A stretch of 64,000 nt of DNA from Sinonovacula constricta (Eukaryota > Mollusca > Bivalvia > Cardiida > Solecurtidae), in assembly GCA_007844125.1 (NCBI GenBank), contig CM017568.1, forward strand, positions 10,231,780-10,295,779, in the 5' to 3' direction. Shown in pieces: positions 37,940 through 47,752 of the stretch. A program made the position numbers and the translations under genes. Numbering within the stretch: the first letter of the stretch is position 1; every line of letters begins with the position of its first letter. Below the pieces are notes generated by a model. The model had not been told where the DNA came from and did not search any database. It saw only the letters and a list, made by a program, of their open reading frames with translations.

Positions 37940-37957
37940 ACTTGCACACGTGCAAGT
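37940..37957. repeat. Second short inverted repeat
   Basis: ACTTGCAC and GTGCAAGT pair around a two-base spacer, 20 bases after the larger hairpin. The core contains CACGTG. Confidence 0.85.
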
Positions 37958-38232
37958 AACTTCTCATTTGAGATTTAGCTCAATCACTAATATTGACTTC
38001 AGGAAATCCTTTAACAGAGAATAGAATCTTACAACTTACATATTGTTTATATAACATCTACTAGGAAAGGTCGTGTTATTAAGATATTTAAATGAAGTGC
38101 TTAAAATACAATGAGTAAAAAATGTGCAACCAAAAACTGAGCTTGAGATCAATGCAGTTTTTCGTCACTTTCCGCTGCTTTTTAGAAATGGCCAAGGTGT
38201 TTCGAGTGTTTAGTTGGTCAAAGCATTCTGAT

Positions 38233-38330
38233 TAGCTACACAGCTCAGTGGTTGAGCTCCTGCTTGAAGTTCGGGAGACCACCTATTTAATTACAGGCCG
38301 GGTCAAACCCTGTGACTGTGCCTTGCCAGA
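38233..38330 (+). mobile_element. tRNA-derived SINE head fragment
   Basis: Contains TTAGCTACACAGCTCAGTGG, TTGAGCTCCTGCTTGAAG, GTTCGGGAGACCACC and a B-box relic GGGTCAAACCC. The tail is not recognisable. Confidence 0.55.
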
Positions 38331-39605
38331 ATAAAAGTGCGCTTTTGCGGGACTTTTTTTTCGTATGCCTTTTTTGATTTTTTATTATGTTTTATTCTGG
38401 TCTTAGGATGAGGTTTAGGGCTTCCTTAAGTTCTTTTTAGGTCCTGCATCATCCCAATATTTTGTAAAGTCCACTTTGGGGTCTCGGTGTTAACTTTTTA
38501 CCCACTTTAGTGAGATTAAAACATTTTGGAACAAAACACTTTGGTTATTTTAGGTCAAATAGGGTCATATCTTGTTGAATATACCACTTTGGAATGATAT
38601 GTTTGGCCAAAGAAAAAAATGCAATTTTAGGTATATTGACTTTTTTCACAAAAAAATCCATCTTGGCGAATATTCCGAGATTGTGAAGTTATTCCAAAGT
38701 GGTTGAAAGTCCATCCTGAAGAAGCACACCTTGGGAGCCTGGACCGCCTCAGATCTCGAAAACTCTCATGAATTTCGGTCTTTCCTTTAGACGTGGAAAG
38801 TTTCATGGTTATAGCTTATTTAAAGGTGTCTGTCTATACAATTATCAAAATCATTACCAAAATAAAGTGACAAATTTCCCTACAAATAGCTCCAATTTTG
38901 TTTTAAGGGTATTTTGGGGGTGTTTTGGGACCTCCACCCCCTCAAAAGTGCAAAAAAAGCGGCTGCATTTTATAGATTACCAGTTTTTAAGACAAAACCC
39001 CAAAAGGTTTGGCATTTTGGTTAGTAGGGTTTCTGGGGTGCGGAATTCAGATCCGAGATAAAAATTAAGAAAGCTCTAAAGGTTCCTGAGATAAAAGGAT
39101 CCGTACCGAAAAAACGCATGTAGGGGAACCACCATAGTTTCCGTGAAGGAAATGAGATAGCTTAAATGTTTATGCGAATTATTGCACAGGAACTGTAATT
39201 ACTACGTTGTGCATGTTTGACGACGCAACGACCCATATAATTCATTTTCCCCCATGGGTTACAGAACGTAAATTTTAGGGAAAAGATGTTGTTGCCCCAA
39301 AACAATCCAAGATAGCTTTTTGAAGGTATTTTGGGGCGATGATTCCAAATCTGAGGCCAAATTTGAGCAAAAAAAATCTTTAAGACCAAAAATGTAACAT
39401 AGCTATATCAAAGAAAGTAGCCGAAATAGCTCAAATCTGTCTCTGGATTGTAGCTAAGCGCACCCGACAACCCCACTAATGTCATTAAACTGACATTCCT
39501 GGACAATTTAGGACTTGCACCATTCACTGAGACAAGGTAGGCCAAAATAGGCATTTGTAACTCGCGTTAAGCCGAAGTGTGCTTTTCCGGGATATATAGT
39601 TCAAC
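38331..39605 (+). repeat. Unclassified repeat-like segment with internal near-repeats
   Basis: Runs of TTTTGG, CACTTTGG and CCAAA recur throughout. A pair of related strings bounds it in direct orientation: AAGTGCGCTTTTGCGGGACT (about 38334) and AAGTGTGCTTTTCCGGGATA (about 39583). Two internal halves share GGTATTTTGGGG-type and GGAATTCAGATCCGAG / GATTCCAAATCTGAGG-type blocks (about 38907-39060 and 39323-39360). The single 97-codon ORF is not convincing. It may be a decayed noncoding element or old complex satellite. Confidence 0.4.
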
Positions 39606-39817
39606 TTTACCCAATGGTCCTAAAAAGAACTATAGTGCTAAAAGTTATATTATTCCTATAGATCAAACTCTAAGTTAACCAAGTTGTAAGACCAATTGCG
39701 CATGAATCTCGCTAATCTAGAATGTGTGTGTGTGTTTTTTTTAAAAATTTCATACAAACAAAAATGCCCATTGCACCACAGTTAGGGTAGTGATGATTTC
39801 CCTTCTTGATGAAAATG

Positions 39818-39880
39818 TGTTCGGCCGGGTTCAGTCACTGGTGTCCGTGCTCGTACGTGCCCCTGTCTATAATACTTTTA
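39818..39880 (+). mobile_element. SINE fragment (distal part)
   Basis: CGGCCGGGTTCAGTCACTGG followed by GTGCCCCTGTCTATAATAC matches the distal part of the SINE at 32640-32918 in the opposite orientation. The head is missing. Confidence 0.6.
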
Positions 39881-40439
39881 TAAAAAAAGGTGTTGATAAT
39901 ATGCTGAGATACACTCAATCAATGCACCTACCTAGTACAGTATAGTTTATTCTTTCCTTTGCCATTTTCTTTGCATGTTGAGAGGTTTTCCTTGTTGGGA
40001 AATGGCCTGCTTAGTCCTACTGAGACTTTTGTCTGGGTCTACCTCCACAAAAAATATCTGGGTTTTTATGTACCGATAATGTTATCAGTGCATTAAATTG
40101 AACAAATGAAACCAAGCCGAAAATCCAGACGCGTCAAAGGGAACTAACTCGAACAGTCTTAGTTGCAAATCAGTAACACAGATATGTCCCTTATGTTCAA
40201 ATATTGGACACTGCAGTACGCAATGCGGAACACCCCGGCCATTTAGCCGGATACCACCGAGTAGTTACGAATGAAGGGTAGAATTTAGTATTAAATATAC
40301 TGGACTTATGTGACAGAAATAAAAGGGTAAATGGCAAAAATGTAATTTATTGAAAGTTCCTGCTAAATGTGTAACAGAAGCTGTGAATAATTATTCTTAA
40401 CCTGTATTTGAACCAAATCACTACTACCGGTTTGCTCAA
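39881..40439. other. Noncoding sequence
   Basis: No gene, RNA or repeat is recognised. Confidence 0.5.
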
Positions 40440-41300
40440 CCATCTAAGCTGGAGGCTCAGTCAACGAACTACAAGTGTAAGACCAAGTGTGACTCCCATC
40501 GGTTGGAGCCTGTCTCAGTACGGACGTTGGCATGTAAAACCAGTAGTGACTCCCATCGTTTGGAGCCTGATTATGTAAGGAAGTTGTCCTGTAAAACCAA
40601 ACGTTACTCTCATCGGCAGGGCCTTGTCTCTGTATGGAAATTGTCATGACAAACCTAGTGTGACATTCCATCGGATAAACCCTGCCTCTGTATGGAAGTT
40701 GTCATGAAAAGACAAGTGTGATCTCCATCGGCTGGATACTGACTCTGAGTGCAAGTTGTCGTGTAAAACCAAGTGTGATTTCCATCGGCTGGATGCGGTC
40801 TCTGCGTGGAAGTTGTCCTGTAAGGCAAAGTGTGATTTCCATTGGCTGGACCCTGTCTCTGTATAGAAGTTGTTCAAAGCCAAGTGTGCCTTCCATCGGC
40901 TGGGACCTGTCTTTGTATCTGAGTTGTCGTGTAAAACCAGGTGTGACCTTCCTTCGTGTACAACCAAGTGTGGTTTCCATCGGATGGATGCTGTCTCTGT
41001 AAGGAAGCTGACCTGCAAAAAAAAATGTGTGACTTCCATCGGCTGGACCCAGATTCTGTTTGGAAGTTGGACTGTAAGACAACGTGTGATTTCCATCGGC
41101 TGGACCCTGTCTATGTATCGAAGTTGTCGTGCAAAGCCAAGTATGACTTCCATCGGCTGGATGCAGTCTTTGTGTGGAAGTTGTGTAAAACCAAGTGTGA
41201 CTTCCATCGTCTGGACTCTGTCTCTATAAGGAAGTTGTTCTGTAATTCAATTGTGACTTCCATAGGCTGGATCCTGACTTTGTATGTAAGTTGTAAGACA
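40440..41300. repeat. 57-bp minisatellite, about 15 units
   Basis: The unit contains GTGTGACTTCCATCGGCTGG, then CCTGTCTCTGTATGGAAG and TTGTCCTGTAAAACCAA. CATCGG-type anchors recur every 57 bases from about 40498 to 41262; one interval is 81 (40897 to 40978) because of an inserted 24-base partial unit. Since 57 is 3 x 19, frames stay open on both strands: 187 codons on the minus strand (40644-41207) and 136 codons on the plus strand. No signal peptide or known domain is present. Outer units are more divergent than central ones. Confidence 0.95.
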
Positions 41301-41384
41301 TGGTCTTTCCAAGAAGAAGTTGATATGATTCAAATCTCAGATGTCAGGTCAAACTTTTATCCTTAAACCTTCGCCTGACCAGAT

Positions 41385-41465
41385 GGACTATGGGGCTAAG
41401 GCGCTGGTCTGCGAAAGCTTGGAACTGTCCCCGCTGTTTTAAACCCGGCTCTAGATAGGGCAAAA
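41385..41465 (+). mobile_element. Possible tRNA-derived SINE head
   Basis: GGGGCTAAGGCGCTGGTCTG resembles an A box region and GTTTTAAACCCGGC a decayed B box at suitable spacing. No tail is recognised. Confidence 0.4.
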
Positions 41466-42833
41466 GACCACGTGGGTAACAAACATTTTTTTCTTTTACA
41501 TTATTCTTGGACGTTTCATGCCATAAACATTTGTTTCCAGCATTTTTGGCAAATTTGTGACTTTTTTAATTTCATTACTTTTTTAAGATCTGAACTTACT
41601 GGCAAACGTCGCTATCTGGGGGCATATACTGAAATATTTTTAAACTCTGATCAAGCCAAGCCCAAAAAATTCAAACCAGAACAAGAACGGTAAAATATTT
41701 TGAACACTATTCTTACCATATGTATGCTATCAAAATAATTTTCAGCATTTTCTTTCGCAAACATTTGAATTATTTGTAATGGTATTACTTTTTTTTAAAA
41801 AAAAATAAAGATCATACAAGTAACGGACTCCGATTGTCATGGCTAAATCTCAAATCACATTTCCGTGGACAAGTTTCAGTTATTAACAGCTTGGACCATG
41901 AACATCATTGTACTGAGCTATTATGGTAGACACAAAAGTTCTAAGTGTATGTACCTTGAAATTCTGATTGTACATCAATTCCAATATGAAGTTTGAGTTA
42001 ATATATTTGCTAAGAGATGTCTTTAACCAACCATACAAGACAAAACCTTCAACCTTATACCTTCAGCGATCCCGGTTGTCGAGTGGGTGGTGCTGGCCAA
42101 GTCATGCAGAACAATACGCGCTTCTTCATACTTAGCTGGCGACAATCCAAAAAATCAACTCACTGTCATTTGCGTGAAAATCTATATTTTTAGCATTTCT
42201 TTACAAATTAATTTAATTTTGTACTAAACATATATTATTTAAAAATAAAAGTCACGAGAGATATATGTCAAAAGATTGGTTGGAAAACCTTACTTCACAA
42301 AATAATTTACTTTAATATTGAATAACTACATTCTGAGGGGAGCATCGTTGTTACAATCAATTTTTAATATATATATGAGTTTCCTCCCATTGTAAGGCAA
42401 CTAAAATGAAACACATGATCTATCGTTCACCAGAACCTTTAAAAGCATACTTATAAAACATTAGACTTTGATAATATGAGCACGTAAACTGTTCCCCGGG
42501 CAGCCATTAGTGGGATCGTTATGTGGTTTCTTTACAGCGAAACCGGACAGTAAAATTGAGTGTAGAAACAGAAGCAGAAAAGTATAGTTTATTGTCATAG
42601 GACTTTGTCATAACTTCTTATTTAAGAATTGCGCACAGGACACAACAAGTACGTCAACATAGACAGACAAGATATTAATGTGCAAGGCCTAACCATTTTG
42701 GACAGATTCAATGATATAGGGCGGAAGGAAGACATAAAATCAACAATATGAACATTATGCAAAGAAATGTAGTAGACGTACAGTCATTCTAAATATAAGA
42801 CTATCAAAGCACTACTTTCAAAGAGATATAGAG
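41466..42833. other. AT-rich noncoding sequence
   Basis: Nothing supportable apart from a short string (ATAGGACTTTGTCATAA, about 42598) that matches the end of the ~300-bp hairpin repeat. Confidence 0.5.
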
Positions 42834-42905
42834 CAGGCCCGTCGACGGCATTCAAAATCTGGTGCGGCCCAGCTAGGGGGTTCAAAGGCATGCTGCACCT
42901 GACTT
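42834..42905 (+). mobile_element. Possible terminus of the hAT element
   Basis: CAGGCCCGTCGACGGCATTC followed by CAGCTAGGGGGTTCAAAGG resembles hAT ends, which often begin CAGG..CGTAG and carry GCTAGGGGG-type subterminal sequence. It lies on the 3' side of the minus-strand hAT pseudogene. The opposite terminus and an 8-bp target duplication were not found. Confidence 0.3.
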
Positions 42906-43079
42906 TTGTTTAGAAATTAAATTTCTAAATACGCAATATCCGGCACATGTTTGTTATTATCGAGAACTATCAATGAACAATTTAAACATCTCAGTGTTGT
43001 TATCTATATTGTCTGGTCCTTTGAGATCATGAATTTTAACAGTTTGACTGATTGAAAATTCAATACTGCTTAAGCTGGT

Positions 43080-43824
43080 TGTTATGTACAGTAGTACCCC
43101 AGCGTTTAAGGTTACGCTAGTCAGGTTAAGGGTTGTCTACCGTTGTGGTGTTGATGACGTAGCATTCGCGTAACTGCTAGAAGAAAAGGATCATCCCAGA
43201 AAGTTCAATTGTTTATTTTTAACTGGTTTTTGAGAATGTTCTGGGTTCGTGAATGTTCTGGAAATTCTTTGGGTATATATAAAGGCGTGTTTGCCGATAT
43301 AAAGTAAGTTTGGAAGTTTGGATAAAGAGTTTGGATGAAAGTTTGGACATATAGTTTGGATATATAGTTTGGAAATACTTGCAGCTTCTATATTAAATCT
43401 TTCTGTGTTGAAACTTACGTGGACTTACTTTATTCTACAGTGATATAAATATTAAAGTGTTGAATTTGGATTTATATCATTTACATTCGTGTTTTGTTCT
43501 ACCTTTGGATTATTTCAACTTTGCTTATCTACGAGGACATTCTACCGAAAACTCTTCGGGATTATTCGACGTTGGATTATTAATTGGACTTTTAAAGGGA
43601 CACCTCCTAAAAGGACAAACTGTAAGCTAACATTTATTTTGCTTTCTGAAATTTTGTCTCATTTATTTGTTTTTGTTTGATTACGCCATAGATTTAATTG
43701 TTTATTAAAATGAAACATTATTGTACTAGTTTGTTGCTGGCTTGTTCTTTCTGTTACACCATTTCGTCGTTTAGTAAACGTGTCATTTTATAAATAAACT
43801 TATATAGCGACACCGGTTGTAACA
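43080..43824 (+). mobile_element. Solo LTR of a retrotransposon (candidate)
   Basis: A 745-bp unit bounded by TGTTA and TAACA, the short inverted ends expected of an LTR. Inside are a TATA box (TATATAAA, 43274), a downstream run of six AGTTTGGA motifs (43307-43376) and AATAAA at 43793, 26 bases before the right end. No gag, pol or primer-binding site follows, so it looks like a solo LTR left by recombination. Flanking four bases are TGGT and CGGT, only an approximate target duplication. The LTR superfamily is not determined. Confidence 0.6.
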
Positions 43825-44178
43825 CGGTGCTAGAGGGGTGTGGGTAGTCATGAACAGATACAATAAAATCGAGTCTATAATTTTCTTTTGTTCAATTTGA
43901 CCTTCATGCTCTCAAGAGGTCTTCCCTTTTCAGATTTTGTAGATGTGCAAACACATTAGATTCAAGATTTATTGCATCGCGTGTGTTGCTATATTCGCCT
44001 GTTAAACGCTGAAAAAATATGTTTCTTAAATTTTTAAAGATATGTAGGAATCCAATGGTCTAACGAACTATCATGACACAATTGCTCATATTATTATTGA
44101 AAATTCCCCAATAAACAACGACGACGTTCTCGGGAAGAACAAATCTCATTGACTATATCAGGTATGTCCAACCGTCGG

Positions 44179-45239
44179 TTATTTCTTTATGTATGTGCGA
44201 GTCATCAAGTGGTTGAAGCAGGCCTGTTTCATGGTAGAGCGCAGGTACGTTTTAATCTGTCGCAGCGCGGAGAAGGTTCGCTCGCTAGAAGCGTTCGTCG
44301 CGGGGATAACAAGGAGCATCCTCACGAGCGTCACGAGCCCTGACGCTTGTAGACACTGTCTGTTGCTGGAGAAATCTTATGACATTACTAAGTTCGACGC
44401 AATTCTTGTCGATAGATCTGAAGTGTGTCCATAGGATTCACAGCTGAACCATTAGACGGCCTTTGTCAATGTCCTTCCCGTAGAAGTCGCATAGTTCTTT
44501 GCTGAAGTCCTGCTGCTCAGGATGAACAGCTTTGAGGAGCAACTCCTCTATATTGCGTAGGACACGATACCCGTTCTCTATTTGATCCATCTGTGGTTTC
44601 GTCTGCCACTAATGAATAGTACTCAGAATTCTGAATATCCTTAGCCACGTCCCTTAGAATAGCCAATGCATTTCATTTTGGGAATCAGCGCATGTGTATT
44701 TCTTATTTTTACGCTTTAGCCACTCAAGAAATTTACTATTATCCTCGCCTCTAAGACATAGTTGCCATCACACTCATCACCATCACCCCTTAAGGCTGAA
44801 CCTTGCTTATCTGGGAACCTAAGACTAGATAATAATTTGAGCAAACACTCGCGACTATCTTCTTTCTCTTTGGTGTGGCTCTTGGAAAGCATCTCACCCA
44901 CGTCTTTGGTGAAACTGGGGAGAACGACAACTTTCTCTACCGCCTCGCGATGGCACCAGAATTCGTCAAGGCGTTGTCAAGCGCTGCTATCAGTAGCTTC
45001 CCGTTACGTTTTGCTACCTTGCAAATGTGACAGAAGGCCATATCTCGGGCTTCATTGTAATGAAGCCATGCATGGTTATCAAACCACGACGCCTGGAATT
45101 GCTGAATTTTACCGAATGTGCGCGATGGGAATTTGGAAGATTTCAATTGGTTTGGCTCATCAGACACATACATGCTGGTCATGGCGGCCTTAATTGTCAA
45201 GTGTTTGTGATGAAATATCAATATACAAAATACGGACAA
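44179..45239 (-). pseudogene. Decayed, internally deleted hAT transposase with TTF-type zinc finger
   Basis: Read right to left, conserved blocks appear in order. TTF-type zinc finger region: KFPSRTFGK, ASWFDNHAWLHYNEARD and FCHICKVAKRNGK (45239-44937). After a frameshift near 44960: FWCHREAVEKVVVLP, GEMLSKSH and LRGDGDECDGNY (to about 44720). After further damage, a DUF4371-type block RDVAKDIQNSEYYSL with VADETTDGSNRE (about 44660-44580). Then EQQDFSKELCDFYGKDID (about 44510-44450). Finally the hAT dimerisation domain: LLVIPATNASSERTFSALRQ and IKTYLRSTM, with its stop at 44179-44181. The family is usually 600-800 residues; here most of the catalytic core between the DETTD block and EQQDF is missing. 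Function of the intact family: cut-and-paste transposition in the nucleus. This copy cannot work. Two CRE palindromes lie upstream of its start. Confidence 0.85.
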
Positions 45240-45316
45240 ACTACATGTAGTGTGTCTCTTAAACGAATGCTGGTTGTGATGTGTTCTTTCGCTATCGCGT
45301 TGTGTATATCGTGGCG

Positions 45317-45387
45317 TAGTAATGACGTCATTACTATGACGTACTGGTCGAGAGAATTATATTTTATGTTCGTAATGTATGACGTCA
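45317..45387. promoter_or_regulatory. Two CRE (TGACGTCA) sites, one within a 20-bp perfect palindrome
   Basis: TAGTAATGACGTCATTACTA at 45317-45336 is a perfect palindrome, and a second TGACGTCA is at 45380-45387. They lie 80-150 bases upstream of the hAT transposase relic on its own strand, where a promoter would be expected. Confidence 0.45.
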
Positions 45388-45925
45388 TGTGGCTTTATGC
45401 AAAAACAGTTGTTTGTTTCCGCTTATATGCTTCGTTTGAGAGCACATGGGTCTGTTACGGCGGAAGAAAGCAGTAAAACTCTTTTAATTGTCAGCCGTTA
45501 TTGTAAAATGAACTATTTTATAGAACTAAGACGAACCATATTTAGGCGAAAAAGTGGTGCGACCATGACGACGGCTTTGTAGAGAGATGAGGCAGAGAGA
45601 CGGAGAGACAGAGAGGTGTTGTGTTGTTCATGCCTGGAAGTAGAGAGGCTTTTAAACAACCTTTGTCTACGGCAAGTGCAGACAGATAATAAGCATTGAT
45701 GCCAAGCACTAAATGTTGAGCTTTTGTTCAAGAAATCATCCAAACAACAGCAACCTTAATGTGTTCAGAAATTTAACATGACAGTCAAAGCTAGTGTGGG
45801 CAGCATGATTTTGCCATCATAAACCTGTTTTAGTTCGTTCGAACTACTAAATACGTGATCGCTTTAGTTCCATTGATATATGCATCAAAACCAGTCTAAA
45901 TGGCAAGATATTTAAATAAGAATAT

Positions 45926-46253
45926 ATGACAAAGTCCTATGAGTATTGCAACATATACCAAACTCCGAAAAGGCACAGAACAAAGGTATTTCACATGCAA
46001 GCCAAGCGAAAAGTAAGAGTCATTTAAGGAAAAGAGCAAACCCGACAGTTACCGCCTTGGAACGGTCAGTCGGCAATATGGACCGACTGCTTAAACCGGT
46101 TTTACAGAGCTCTAACCTCGCACTTCCTGATGAGTTTCTCAAATGCAAGCAACGAAAAGAAAAACGATCTATTTGAAAACAAAATGTCCATGCGCTGATA
46201 TTTTCTATACGTTATGACGAAAGTAGTGACGTCATCGAAAAATAATGTCCACA
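45926..46253 (+). repeat. ~300-bp hairpin repeat, copy 1
   Basis: Starts ATATGACAAAGTCCTATGAG and carries CAACATATACCAAACTCCGA, ACAGTTACCGCCTTGGAACG, the hairpin CAGTCGG...CCGACTG, TTAAACCGGTTTTACAG, CTAACCTCGCACTTCCT and GTTATGACGAAAGTAGTGAC, ending GTCATCGAAAAATAATG. It lacks GGGGT after the hairpin relative to copy 2. A 76-codon ORF exists by chance: the peptide is shared with other copies only where the DNA is. Confidence 0.9.
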
Positions 46254-46679
46254 TAGTAAAATCCACCATTCAGCCCTAGGTATGATTACACAAAGACGCC
46301 GCTCTCTTTCGCGGCGACGATGATGCGCAACATATTCGATCATGGTGAAGTAAATGTTGCTGTATTGGCCCTGGCACTGTCCTGCGATCCATACTGCTAC
46401 TTCATAGAATACTCCGGAAAACAAATGCCTAACTGCAATAAAGGAAACAATCGGAAAACAGGCGTAAAACACAGACAGGCGTACTTGTGACTCTTTCAGT
46501 GCTTTGCCTTATTAAACACACTTAAAACTACAGACGAACAAAAACAGTCTACCATCGTAACCTACAGCTAATACGAACGTAGGCATTACTTACATTACGG
46601 GCTGGAAGGTTTATCAAATAATCTGCGTATTGCGTATATGTAAACTACACATATCTCAATATATTATTTACAAAAAAAA
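46254..46679. other. Spacer between two copies of the ~300-bp repeat
   Basis: No gene. It ends in an A-rich stretch immediately before copy 2. Confidence 0.5.
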
Positions 46680-46984
46680 AATATGACAAAGTCCTATGAG
46701 TATTGCAACATATACCAAACTCCGAAAAGGCACAGAACAATGGTAATTCACATGCAAGCCAAGCGAAAAGTAAGAACAAATTTGTGAGGAGTCATTTAAG
46801 GAAAAGAGCAAACCCGACAGTTACCGCCTTGGAACGGTCAGTCGGCAATATGGACCGACTGGGGTGCTTAAACCGGTTTTACAGACCTCTAACCTCGCAC
46901 TTCCTAACGAGTTTCTCAAATGCAAGCAACGAAAAGAAAAACGATCTATTTGAAAACAAAATGTCCATGCGCTGATATTTTCTA
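46680..46984 (+). repeat. ~300-bp hairpin repeat, copy 2
   Basis: Nearly identical to copy 1 over most of its length, with an extra AACAAATTTGTGAGG block and the GGGGT after the hairpin. It stops at GCTGATATTTTCTATGC, before the CRE-containing end seen in copies 1 and 4. Confidence 0.9.
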
Positions 46985-47090
46985 TGCTGTTGAGACATAT
47001 CGTCCAATCTTTATGTTATTTGTTATATATTATTATGTGATTTTTGCCATTGGCCAAGTAGGTAAATTTGTCGGCTTGTAACTTCCTTGG

Positions 47091-47299
47091 CGGGGCGCCC
47101 GTGGTTTAGTGGTGGATTCGTCATTTGTAACTCTTCTGACTTCTTAGCCTCCCACTTGAGGCCCGTTCGGGGGCGAAGGACTTAATGTGGGAAGGTCTTC
47201 CAGCTAACCTGCGGTGCGCCGGTGGTTCTACCTTTACATTTGTCTTGGTCTTCCTGCACCAAAACAGCTGGACGTCGCTATATAATTATCATAATTTTT
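47091..47299 (+). mobile_element. tRNA-derived SINE, second family
   Basis: Blocks GGGGCGCCCGTGGTTTAGTG, GAAGGACTTAATGTGGGAAG, GGTCTTCCAGCTAACCTGCG, GTGCGCCGGTGGTTCTACC and CAGCTGGACGTCGCTATATA match the minus-strand copy at 36188-36406. The B box is decayed (GGCCCGTTCGGGGG). Confidence 0.8.
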
Positions 47300-47479
47300 C
47301 AATGCAGCGTATCTCAAAAGCACAGCAAAGCAAAACAAAAACTCGCTTGGCCACTTGTGGATTCCAGTCCTGATCCTGTGAACATGATAAGGTGATCGAG
47401 GTCTTCCAGTTCTTCTGGTTTCTTACACGCATTGGGCTGGTTGTACTTTATAGTCTGATGTCAATGTCTGATGTTCATT

Positions 47480-47752
47480 TATTTTTAAAAATGGGTCAGT
47501 TACTTGAAACTTCCAGTCGGCAAAAGGACCGACTTGAATGCTTAAGCCTGGTTTGTATATCGATTTCCCCTGAAAGGTTTCCTCAAGGTAGAAACTATTA
47601 CAAGGTTGTATGTGTATATGCTCATACAATTAAGTTTGAAATGGCATAGGGCAGAGGTATTCACATGCCAGTCAAATGTAAAAGTTACAAAAAAAAAACG
47701 TTGACGAGACAGTAAATAAAATAGAACAAACCCAACAGTTACCGCCTTGGAG
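47480..47752 (+). repeat. ~300-bp hairpin repeat, copy 3 (permuted, degraded)
   Basis: The hairpin part (CAGTCGGCAAAAGGACCGAC, then GCTTAAGCCTGGTTTGT) comes first. The outer part follows (AGGTATTCACATGCCAGTCA, then CCAACAGTTACCGCCTTGGA). The order is reversed relative to copies 1 and 2, as expected for the junction of two adjacent broken units. Confidence 0.7.

Noticed and set aside
43080..43824. Assignment of the LTR to the bivalve Steamer element
   Set aside because: As far as I recall, Steamer LTRs are much shorter than 745 bp, and there is no internal coding sequence to compare.
44149..45476. Plus-strand ORFs over the hAT relic (up to 149 codons)
   Set aside because: They are antisense shadows. 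All recognisable conserved motifs are on the minus strand.
45946..46176. Small conserved protein (76 codons) shared by several loci
   Set aside because: The shared peptide is only where the DNA repeat is conserved. Copies have different frames at both ends, indels are not multiples of three, and the hairpin explains the conservation better.
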